64,000 nt of DNA from assembly GCA_903813345.2 (NCBI GenBank), contig CAIIXF020000010.1, forward strand, positions 3,585,169 through 3,649,168, read 5' to 3'. The DNA is from Owenia fusiformis. Taxonomy: Eukaryota; Annelida; Polychaeta; Sabellida; Oweniidae. The notes under the pieces were generated by a model. That model was not told where the DNA came from and ran no database searches. It saw nothing but the letters and a program-made list of their open reading frames with translations. Positions 36,411 through 46,500 of the stretch are shown here, in pieces. The first letter of the stretch is position 1; every line of letters begins with the position of its first letter. The translations under genes and the position numbers were made by a program.

Positions 36411-36955
36411 GATTATTTTGGGCAATCTTGCATATTTTGCTTTAATATTTCAGAATTATTTACTTCATTTAATGTGGATTTTGTTGTGAACATTTAATGA
36501 TAATCTGCTTATAAAGTAAATTTAAAACTACAGCATTTTACAACACATGCCCCATGTGGCCACCACTCCAGCCAACGAAGCTGTTGATGACTCTCCTACA
36601 CATACCAACATGGATTGCAAAGCTTCTGATGAAGCTATCCACTTAAAATTGAAGAACATCTGAGAATTTGTCTGACACTAGTTTTACTTCTCTAGATAGA
36701 TTTTAGTCACGCCATGGACAATTGAACAACTTCTTTCGCCAGATTTGATTGTGCATGTACAGGAGAAGTGGCCACATTGGGCATATGTTGTAAAGTACTG
36801 TAGTTTTTGACTCCACATGCAGATTATCATGAAACTTTCACAACAAAATTCATATTGAATAAACTGAATAATTCTGAAGTTTTGGGGCAGAATATGCAGG
36901 ATTGACAAAGTTAACTAACTTTTCTTCGGTCCTGTTTTTTGGACACCCTGTACCA
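36411..36955. mobile_element. Fold-back insert within the right arm of the giant palindrome
   Basis: The left arm reads continuously where the right arm has this insert, so it came after the palindrome formed. It ends GGACACCCTGTA, a mariner-type terminus next to TA. Inside, AAAACTACAGCATTTTACAAC (first 20 bases shared) near 36525 pairs with GTTGTAAAGTACTGTAGTTTT near 36788, with GTGGCCAC blocks inside that pair. The left boundary is approximate. Confidence 0.6.
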
Positions 36956-37860
36956 GTAGAATGATACTAGGCTAATGGTATACTTGAATTTAATTGATTG
37001 CAGACCTATGATTTAAGAATGAATTTTCAATGATAACAACTTAGATTGTTCAAACCACCAGAAAGCCAAGCCAGGATATATCATACATTATTTGTCTAAG
37101 CTAGAAAACTAATATTGGTACAAATATGTTCATAAATAAGAGTATAGGCGTCTTCCAAGGGTATACCTATAACTTATCAATTTTAGACATCATATTTCAT
37201 GAATTTTTAATATTTGAACATGCTAGAAAGCCTAAATCTTCCTAAAACTTAGCTAAAATAATATATATTTTAGATTTATTCTAAAATGCCAAATATATGA
37301 ACACAGAGGGATAAATGTTAAAGCAATAGGGGTCAGTTATAGTCACACATAAAATCAGTCCCAGCTAAAATGTCATTTTTTCTTAAATTCACTAATTTTT
37401 TTCAAGGCAATTATCACAGGAATTACTTTGATTCTTGCAGGATTAGTAGACCAGGTATTAAGCCTTTTACATGGATTTTTTTAGCATCCATCATTGTTTA
37501 ATAAAAAAGTTATGACACGAAAAGTAAAAAATGGGTCATAAATTTGCCCCCTGGGGTACATACTTTTTGCTTTTATTCAAATTTCTTAAGTGTAATCCGT
37601 ATCATTCATACTTTAAATGTTTATTTTATACAATGTCCATGTATTTCACTTACAAAAACCATAAAATCAAAGTTATTTTAGGATGACGAATTTTTTCCCC
37701 CTGATAGGGGTGAATTTTGGGGGTAGGGGGACTAACATGGTATTTTAAGGGTTAAATAATCATATTTCAGCTTGCCAACATGGTTTTTTGGATTCAACAT
37801 AAAAAGTTACAAAAGAAACACTTGTCAGAACACTTTTAACACTAAACGCCTACCACATTT

Positions 37861-39223
37861 CCTCTAGATGAAAATGCACCTTGTCTACTAGCAAAAGTTG
37901 CATTTGGTTGATTGCACTCTCTATGCTGACACGCTATTTATATCATTATTACATGTCATCCCGGTGAAACATGAAAGATGAATTAAATTGCAAAGTGAGA
38001 AAACTTGTAAAGGGATACAATTTATACAATTCCTTAGGATACCACTGTTTTCAACAGTATTTCTATAGGTAAATGTTTGTATTTATAAAAACGTACATGG
38101 CGACATATCATTATGGACTTATGCTTTTAAATTATGTTTTGGTTAATGTTGCAATGACTGACTCACTCTTTGTGTACCAAGATGATGATATATAGGAATA
38201 TAGTAATACAATTAAGTAATACAATAAGGTTATGATAACAGGCGTGGATTCCTTTCTGACTTTTTAGTGGCTTAGGTTTCTGTTAATCAAATCAATTAGT
38301 TTGGTACGTAGAATAAAATCGAAAAGGACCTAATCTATAGGCTACATCTGTTGAATGAACATATACCTGATAGAATCAATCTATGATTTTCATCCGTTCG
38401 ATGCATACGCAAAATCGCATCAAAATTGGACTAAGATGGCTCAAGCTATGGTACAAGTGATAAGCTTTTGTAGTGTGATCATACGAGATGTTGACCCGAA
38501 CCAATAAAACATATTTTTTTAGGTCTTCGTAAATATTCTCAATCAAAACATGCTCTTTGAGAAATGTCAATAAAATGGTGAATAGCAACTCGTTCAACGT
38601 ATTTCAATTATTGTGTGGTTCTTGTATATATATTGGTATACCTAAAATGTACTGCTTAAAATGTTTTACCACGTATAACTTTTTACGGTATGCTAAACAG
38701 TAGTTTATGTTGTTGAGGAAACTGCATGGTATCAAGCGCATCACTAAATCTTGGCACATTTTATGTACGAGTGGAGCTAAATGCAGTTGGATAAATCACC
38801 AATTGTCAGTCTGAACTCTTATCGTAATGTATGTAAAATGCAAAAATACATTTTAGGAAATCTCCAGTATATAGGACTTCATAAAACGGACTTAAAACCT
38901 GCTAGATGATGTTGGGGGTGCAATTGATAGAAGATTTTCAAAACTTTTCACGTAAGTAATAAAGTTCATTGGAGAGGTTAAGCTTTGCATATATAATCGA
39001 AACTGAACCTGTACGTATCACTCGACCATATACAAATTCACGTAGCCTTCTCATATAAATAGCCGTTCAAATCCAGTGTTTGTTTAGACTACACCATAGC
39101 GTGTAATGATTCTATAGTATGTCATTGATGTGGTTTTATAGCTGGTTTTCTAATACATATTTTAAACGAGCTCGTTTCGTAAGATTTTTGGCGCTAAATC
39201 ATGCATGACATACATCATCGTGT
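37861..39223. other. Spacer, no gene recognised
   Basis: Minus-strand frame 38376-38597 (73 codons) has no recognised motif or splice context. A TATAAATAG box on the plus strand near 39053 could be a promoter, but no downstream plus-strand exon was found. Confidence 0.35.
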
Positions 39224-39409
39224 TCAGCAAGAATTCAACTGTGCATCGAAATCAAAATTGACAGCATAGTGTTCAATAGACACGAGTAAAATGGTTCCCG
39301 TTGACCCAACGTCAAATTTCAAATATCCCGTTCTAAACCCGAAACTCTGAAGCTGAAAGAGTATCTGAAGTAGACTAAGCGCGCATAAAACTATGAGCGC
39401 TCGATACAT
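39224..39409 (-). CDS. Possible first exon with a signal-anchor (uncertain)
   Basis: Reads MYRALIVLCALSLLQILFQL, QSFGFRTGYLKFDVGSTG and on to a stop at 39224. The start has one basic residue followed by about 16 hydrophobic residues, which is the shape of a signal peptide or a type II membrane anchor such as those of Golgi glycosyl- and sulfotransferases. No catalytic domain is seen and no convincing donor was found within the frame, so it may be chance. Not recognised as any family. Confidence 0.25.
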   Translation of the reverse strand: MYRALIVLCALSLLQILFQLQSFGFRTGYLKFDVGSTGTILLVSIEHYAVNFDFDAQLNSC

Positions 39410-39465
39410 TCCTTTGTTAATTTTTGTACCTTGCGTTCACGGTTACGTTGTGAAAAACATCGTTA

Positions 39466-40973
39466 AGGCCCGGTCACACCGCCTACACGTTGCTGGAGCG
39501 TTCCTTGAACGTTGAAAAAAATCATCAACGCTCGTAAACGTTCACCACCGTTTAACAAAAGTTGGCATCCGTTAAAGCAACGCTGTAAACGCTCGGCCAA
39601 CGCGAATGTTTCTCGAGTGGCCATCCTAACGCTCCAAAAGTTTTGAGCTGCTCAAAATATTGCGAGCGTTGAAAAAGGGACAATTTTACGCCCTGGCAAA
39701 GTTTATCACCGCTCCTCCAACGCCCAGTCAAAGTTTGGCACCGCTAGACGCAAGTTCGTGGACGCTTGAATCCGTTAGACAAACGCAGAAATCTTAAACG
39801 CTGGACCACCGCTGCCTCGCCAGCGTTGCCCGGGCGGTGATTAAACGTTGCACAAACGTCGGTGGAGCGGTTGTTAGCGTTTTATCAGCGTACATGGGGT
39901 TGTTGGAACGGTGTCGGACGTTGTCGCAGCGTTCCATGGCGGCGATGAACTTTGCTTTGGCGTTGGTATAGAGGTGTCGGAGCGGGACCAGAATTTGGCT
40001 ATAAATACGTGGAGAAATGCACCACTGTGTAGAACACTGTGGAGACACTTGTGCATTTTACATTTGATATATATTCATGTCTGGCATTTCAATTTTTGCA
40101 TTGTAAATTCCTAAATTAAGCGCTCAAAGTTTGTGATTTTGGATTTTAAAAAGGTGAATTATGCGATTTTTGTTTTTCATTAAATGTTAATACAAATAGA
40201 CTTTTACTGAGACCTTTATTCAAATATAGTATATACCTATAATAAGTGTTTTCACGTCAAGCAATTCAATAAATTATCTGTGAATTTTCTGCGCAGCTTG
40301 TAAAATGTTGCACTCGTCATGGTACTAGTTATATACAAAAAGTTCGTGCGCGCACAGCAATGCAAAAATTTGTCATGCGTCATGATTATTACTTTGCTGT
40401 AAATGTTATTTGACATTGTTAAAGCAATTTGAACGTAAATCGGTTCCAAGTAATGGAAATGCAACGATTAAATTGTGATATGTTTGTTTGAAATGATATG
40501 AGAGATTATTAAAGAAAATTGTAATGTTATTCATTCTTAATGTCATATTACATCAATAGAAGCACTTTAGATTTAAAACATTTCTTCTTTAATCCTTGAA
40601 GGACTTTTGTTAAAGTTACAAATTCCAATAAAGGTCTTTACTCCTAAACACTTCCCACTTGAAATAATTTCCCAGTAGTCAAACGCGATATGCTGCTAAA
40701 CCAACGCTGCTGCTATTTATACCCCCGCCGAGGCAACGCTCTCATGCGCAGAACGCCGCTATACCAACGCTCGCATTACCGCTAAACAAACGCTAGCTAC
40801 CGCTCGCAACCGCTTAACCAACGCTAAAGCAATGCCGGCTTCAGCGGTGCAACGCTAAGCCAACGCCAGTGTTTTTGTTTTTTTCCCCATTTTGTGCGCG
40901 TTGACGAGCGTTGATGAATTTTTTCAACGTTCAAGGAACGCTCCAGCAACGTCCGGGCGGTGTGACCGGGCCT
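39466..40973. mobile_element. PIF/Harbinger-like non-autonomous element with TTA duplication
   Basis: Ends AGGCCCGGTCACACCGCC at 39466 and its inverse at 40973. Inverted repeats continue about 70 bases (ACGTTGCTGGAGCGTTCC, then TCAACGCTCG). TTA flanks both sides (39463-39465 and 40974-40976), the 3-bp duplication typical of PIF/Harbinger. The first and last 300-400 bases are full of AACGCT/AGCGTT motifs, which look like subterminal transposase-binding repeats. The minus-strand frame 39794-40048 (84 codons) lies mostly in those repeats and carries no recognisable transposase or Myb motif. Confidence 0.8.
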
Positions 40974-41406
40974 TTAGCTTAACCTCTCCGATCATTTAAA
41001 ATACTATGCATGATAGCAGATAGTCTTACAACAGGTTCTTCTCTAGCTAGCCTCAACTCATGCATCACACCCACATGACATTCTCACTATTATGCCGACT
41101 CGGAAAGGATAACCCTTGATGGCTAGTTGTGGCATAGATATGATACAAGATCGACTAAAACGCAGATGTTATGTTTTAATTATTTGAGAAATTGAGATAT
41201 GTATCTTTTCAGAATTATTAAAGACAGATGTCGGGCTTCTTAAATATTTTAATCTTTAATAAGTTGGCAGATAACCTTGTTTGGAATGTAATATATTTAA
41301 TTCGTTGTTAAGTCCTGTGACCAAACATTTCAAATGTATATATTTTGTCTTGAGCGGGATGAATGCGTAGCTTATTTCGTGTCGGATACATATACGCACG
41401 CTTATT

Positions 41407-41542
41407 CCTGGGTCACACTTGCCCCGATTCAACGGCTGGCGCCCGGCCGATTAAGTATTTTGTTCAAAACTAAATACAATTGTGAACAAAATACTCAATC
41501 GGCCGGGCCCCAGTCGATAAATTTGGGCAAATGTGACCCAGG
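41407..41542. mobile_element. Short palindromic MITE family C, copy 1
   Basis: Starts CCTGGGTCACACTTGCCC and ends with the inverse GGGCAAATGTGACCCAGG. Arms continue with GCCCGGCCGATTRAGTATTT on both sides of a small loop. Related copies at 42853-42974 and 52179-52302. Confidence 0.85.
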
Positions 41543-41572
41543 CATTGGAATATATTGTACCGTATTTGACTA

Positions 41573-41792
41573 TAGGGTGACCCAAAAATACAACCCTCTA
41601 ATTTTAAAGTATAAATTAACAATTTAAACGAAACTTTCTTCAATGAACATGCAGAGGAGGTGCACCATACGAATACAAACGTTTTAATAAATTATAAGAG
41701 CGCACACCTAGACTGAAAACTCGATTCCTTTTAATCTCTAAATCGTAGATATGATACGCTTTTCACCACGTTAATTGTTTTGGTTCACCCTA
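41573..41792. mobile_element. Small mariner-type MITE
   Basis: TATAGGGTGACCCAAAAA at the left pairs with TTTTGGTTCACCCTATA at the right, about 220 bases apart. The ends resemble Tc1/mariner termini and lie in TA-rich flanks. No coding capacity. Confidence 0.65.
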
Positions 41793-42190
41793 TATATTAT
41801 TCGTTGAGTACGACGTACCTTTTTTTACGACAAATGGAGGCAAATGACGAAACAATGAATATCATACAAAACTCCTTAAAATATATGTCTAAAAATGCTT
41901 TGCAAACGATTGAAAGAAAATACTGAAAATGATAAAGCCAATATAGAAATAAAGAAGATTAAGAATTAAACAGCAGGTATCCCTCTCCATACGTTTGGGA
42001 GCCAGAGAGCCCCCTTTCCTTTAAATCTATTTAAAATCTGTTTGTGTTTAACAATTTATCAAATTTGACCATGCATTGTAATCAAAGAACAAAATAACGA
42101 TTCAAACATTGACAAAGTTTTATACGCTATTTAATGAAAACGTTCAATTGCCAAACTTATGGAAGGGAGTGTATGTTTTGATTTTTACAA

Positions 42191-42324
42191 CATCTACAGT
42201 AACTCATGGTGCAGATTAAAGTTTAATAATTACAAACATATAGCAATACATATGAATGGTAAATACTGATAAATATAAGTTTACCATAATAAGTATGTTA
42301 GATTACACATAGACATTATGGCTC
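42191..42324 (+). repeat. 134-bp dispersed repeat B, copy 2
   Basis: The near-identical partner of 31501-31634 in the same orientation, with unrelated flanks. It is followed within 30 bases by the MITE at 42355. Confidence 0.8.
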
Positions 42325-42354
42325 TGGACTTCATTAATCCGAGGCAGGGGCGGA

Positions 42355-42667
42355 TCTAGGAACCAACAAGGGGGGGGGGGGGGGGGGCGAACTTCTGGTC
42401 TGAGAAAAAAAATTCCACGCTTGCGCTTAAAAATATTTGTGCCCCTAAAACCAAAAAGTGGGCCCAAATTTTGAAATTTTGAGGCCCATTTCTTCAAAAG
42501 GGCTAAAATTAAAAAATAAGGCCTTTAGAAGGCTCATTTATGACCAACAAGGCCACTTTTTGGGGCCTTAAGGCCTTTTTTGGCTCAAAATTGTTTTTAG
42601 GCCAATTTCTTTTTCTGAGCCCACCCAAGGAGGGGGGGGGGGGGCTACCCCCCGAGATCCGCCAGTG
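42355..42667. mobile_element. MITE with CAGGGGCGGATCTAGG ends, 5-bp target duplication CGAGG
   Basis: Same family as 25731-26050: identical end motif, GGCCC/AAAATTTT interior and homopolymer G runs. A direct CGAGG stands at 42350-42354 and 42668-42672. Two independent insertions with different 5-bp repeats fix the duplication length of this family at five. Confidence 0.9.
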
Positions 42668-42852
42668 CGAGGTACGTTTTACCTGTTAGTCTCAGGTTTT
42701 ACTTAAAACTGCGACAAAAAGGTTTGAAATTTTCTGTCATTGTGAAATTAAAGCATCAACATTTCTCAAACAGTCAGTACTCGCAGATCAGTAAGGAGGG
42801 GAGGGGGTCATCCAAGTGTGGGGGGAGATGTTTGGCCCATTAGAGGCCTGCA

Positions 42853-42974
42853 CTAATGCCTTGGTCACATTTGCTCAGATTTTCACGACGGCGCCCGTCG
42901 AGAAAAACACTCAAAAACACTCAATCGGCCGGGCGCCGGCCGATTGATCGGAGCAAATGTGACCCAGGCATTAG
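42853..42974. mobile_element. Short palindromic MITE family C, copy 2
   Basis: CTAATGCCTTGGTCACATTTG pairs (first 20 bases) with CAAATGTGACCCAGGCATTA on the right. The arms carry CGGCCGGGCGCCGGCCGATT in the middle. This copy shows the inverted termini best, including the outer CTAATGCC/GGCATTAG. Confidence 0.85.
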
Positions 42975-43457
42975 TTGGCCTTTTTGGTAATTACTTATGC
43001 GATCCTTTTGTGCCTTTCACCTTTTGATTTTAAAAGTTTTGATTTTAGAGGCCCATATTTTTTACCGCGAAAGCACGAAATATTTTTTGTTGGTTGAAAT
43101 GTGTGCCCCCCTTCATAGTTTTTAGATCTCCCTGGTCAAGAGTGGGTAAGTATCAATACTAAAACTCCGGACAATGTTACCTAAGGACAGTATCCTCGTT
43201 ACAGTTACACAGCGTTGAATGAGACATCTATATATAATAGGTAAGTTAAAACGACCTTTTAATCCACTATAAACCTCCTTTCAACAGCTTCACATTATAG
43301 CCACGAGAAAGAAATGCGATTACTTCTAGGAGGTAACAGTTATATGCCCGCTTCACTTATCCCAAGAGGGTCAAAATTAATACACAAAAGTAGGTATGTT
43401 TATATTGGAATGGAGTTGAATAAATCTTCAAAACGAAGTTAAAAACAGTTTCGTGGA

Positions 43458-43550
43458 ATGGATATTAATAATATCTTCAACATCGGTCTTCGAAATGGTA
43501 GACCAATTGACAAAACAAATCTGGAGGAACAGGATCACCGTGACAACCAG
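43458..43550 (+). CDS. ANKDD1: ANKDD1-like exon 1 (start codon)
   Basis: ATG at 43458, reading MDINNIFNIGLRNGRPIDKT, NLEEQDHRDNQ, and donor CAG|GTATGA with GT at 43551. Phase 0, as needed for exon 2. It is charged and has no recognised domain. Called mainly because the frame, donor and phase fit the downstream exons; an earlier 5' exon is possible. Confidence 0.5.
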
Positions 43551-46500
43551 GTATGAAGAGTAATATTAATAAATTGCATACATATACATGTAATAATGTG
43601 TAACACTTTTTATAATGTACCCTTCTCTGCCTATAGTACTTTTTTGCATATAAAAACAGAACGCTGGTATAATACTAGTAAGCCATATATTCAGGTACTC
43701 CAACGTCATTCTGACCCGATCTCACGAACAAATGAAACAATCCAATTGTACAATTGCAAGTATAATCTAAGTCCATATCGATGCAGCACTGTTTTACTGA
43801 ATGCGTTTATTTAATACTTTAAGTACACAGCTGCTGATTTATATGGATATTTATATAACTAATAGTTTCTGAAACAATGATTTTACTACTAATATAATGG
43901 AGACATACCCGGAAATTTAGAATATGGTTCTCCATTAGTTATATTACCCTTTTTTGTTATACCTCTTCCAACTTAAACATAGCATTGAATGAGTATTATG
44001 GAATGATTCAGCATAAGCATGGGCTTTTTTGTTAGTAGTATGTGTTAAGACAGGCCGAGTTTCCAGGGGGACGAGGGCATGCTCCCTGAAAATGTTTTGA
44101 GCGATTTGGCGATTTTATGTCAAAATCTATTCTTTAGCTGATCAATTTTATATCTTTATTTTCGTTTTGAATTTATCTCAATTCTGTATATACCACATAC
44201 GATTTATATCATATAACTAGGTTCACTATTGTAATGTTAATTAAAAACATATATATGTTGAAATATGAATTGAATTTAATGGGAAAAATTCTAAGAAATA
44301 ACAATTTAAAACTCGAGAATGAAGGAGTGATTTTCCCTCTTTTGATCCCCATTTTTGTATCTTTTCATTTTTTCTTAATTTGAGATTTTTTTCTCTTACA
44401 TTAGTTTTTGTTATCCTTGACAGAATTTGTAATGGTATAATTGTGTACAAAAAGAAAATGGTTGTCAGGAAACGTTTGGAAATTATAAACCTGCATTACA
44501 TATTATATTTAAAATTTTCTGTGAAAATCGATTAGTTCCAATTCATACAATAGATTGCCTGACTCATTATCATTTTATCAGTCAGAAAACTGATTATTAG
44601 CTTTTACTCAGTAAAAATATAATAATGTCAATATTTGATAGGGGTATAATTATTTGATTATATAGGGAATGTGATATTATTCTATGATAGATTAATATAA
44701 TGCCTATTAATCTAGGACAGTAGCCAGTCGGAAACACATATGCAAAATTATGATCATGTCATGACGTTATAGAATACAATAGTGACTGTGATTAAAGCGA
44801 GAATCTACTTGGATATTTGACAAAGTTTTTGAGAAACAATACACAGGTATATGGATATTCAAAACAAAAGTCCCCAATATACAATTCACAAGACTTAAAT
44901 ACACTGCGTAAGATATTGATAGTTTGAAATATTTCATCAGTATAAAAACAAGCACATATAAACGATTTATTACTAATTATACCTAACTACCAATTTTCAC
45001 TGTCAAACTTAACAGTATCTGATAAGTTTGTACACAAGTTTGAGGTGAATCGTAAAATAAGAAAAACAAATAAGATTAATTAGCAAAATCTCATCTTCTA
45101 ATATTTTGAATGTCCCTTAGAAACGTAAAACGCTCATATACGAGATGTTTTCTATTCATGAACGATTTATTTTGTATTCATGAGTTTTTTAAGTCCATTT
45201 ATTTGACAACATAAGTCAACCATTTACATATTTGGTATTGTGACTACATACCCTTTTAAAAGTATGGTTCCCACAGGATGGCAATCTAGGTCAACTATAG
45301 TAGTTTAAAATCAGTTCGGAACTGATATTTAAGCCTGGAATATCGGGGATGCAGTTCACTTAATTAGTGACATCACTAGATATTGAAGTTTGCATTAGCC
45401 AAGACTAGGATAGGAAAGAATATATTACTCAAAAACAAGGAAAGTAATACAAATAGATGGGTATACTAATTGTAAAAAGCACACAAAGCCATCATGATTA
45501 AAAGTTAGCGTGGCATCAAAGCACCGATTGCTTGGGACATCATTTCTATCATAAGACAGATTAAGGTTATGTGCCCTGTCAATTTGGATTCTCCAAAGGA
45601 ACATAAATGTCGTTAATAAGCTATCACAGATGTAAATGCCGTATATGGAACAATATAATAGTAGCTCTAAATGCAGAATATATGCGTTTGCATTGTTAGA
45701 GTGTTTCATCAGATATGCATGGCTAGACAACTAGCTATAGATACTAGTACAAGAGATATATACAATACAAAAACAATCATTTGATAAAGGAATGTCATCG
45801 TGACTCGGTGTTCCATCAATTTTGCTCTTCATAGGCAAATAATAATTCTATAGATATAAGTAATAGCGTTTAGTAGAATCAACTCTATTTTCTCAACGCA
45901 AATATGAATCGCTCGTTCTATCCACAGGATTTAGGTTTAGAGACAGCACCCGGTATCTCTTCTAGTAACTATGGTGATGGGGGTCTGCGGAAGAAAGAAG
46001 CGAAAGGCAGCGACATGGACTGTCGCATGGTTACTATTACACAAGGATCTCATAGTAAGTAGAACATGAAGATAGTACCGTTCATTATTTCTATATCCAT
46101 AATGAGGTAAGTTTAATGTTTCATTATTGAGTAGATTTTTCGTTTTTCCATCATGTCGGTTATAAGGTACTGGTGACCTCGTACAACAGTATTTAACCTA
46201 AGGAGACTGAAGGTATGATTTATGCATGTGAGTGACTGGATGTTTTTATGCTTAGAAAGTCAGTAAAATGAGGACATCTTCTTAATATATTTTGTTTCAT
46301 GATTCGGAACCGTGTATACATACTTGACCCTGATCTGCCTGAGATATCGGGGGTCCCTATAAAACAGTTTTTTATTGTGGCCATGTGTAAATTGAGTGTA
46401 AATGAGTATTTGCAAGAGTAGATCCTAAAATAAAAGCTAAAACAATAACACCATGAATAAATCAGAGACATTAGCTCATGGTCCTTCAAAATTTGACCAT

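Larger units (their letters stand above)
32863..37860. mobile_element. Giant palindrome, about 5 kb, with 1.3-kb inverted arms
   Basis: The left arm (32863 to about 34160) and right arm (about 36030 to 37860) are inverted copies. Paired landmarks: GTGGTAGGCGTTTAGTGTT at 32868 with its inverse near 37855; CCCCTATCAGGGGGAAAAA near 33014 with the inverse near 37700; AATGGGTCATAAATTTG on the right with its partner near 33180 on the left; TAGTATCATTCTACTGGTA near 33762 with the inverse near 36960. The right arm carries an extra insert at about 36411-36955. The core holds two opposed gene fragments. The end duplication is unclear. Confidence 0.85.

Noticed and set aside
39024-39062. TATAAATAG as a plus-strand promoter
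   Set aside because: No plus-strand first exon follows within 1 kb, and such boxes are expected by chance in AT-rich DNA.
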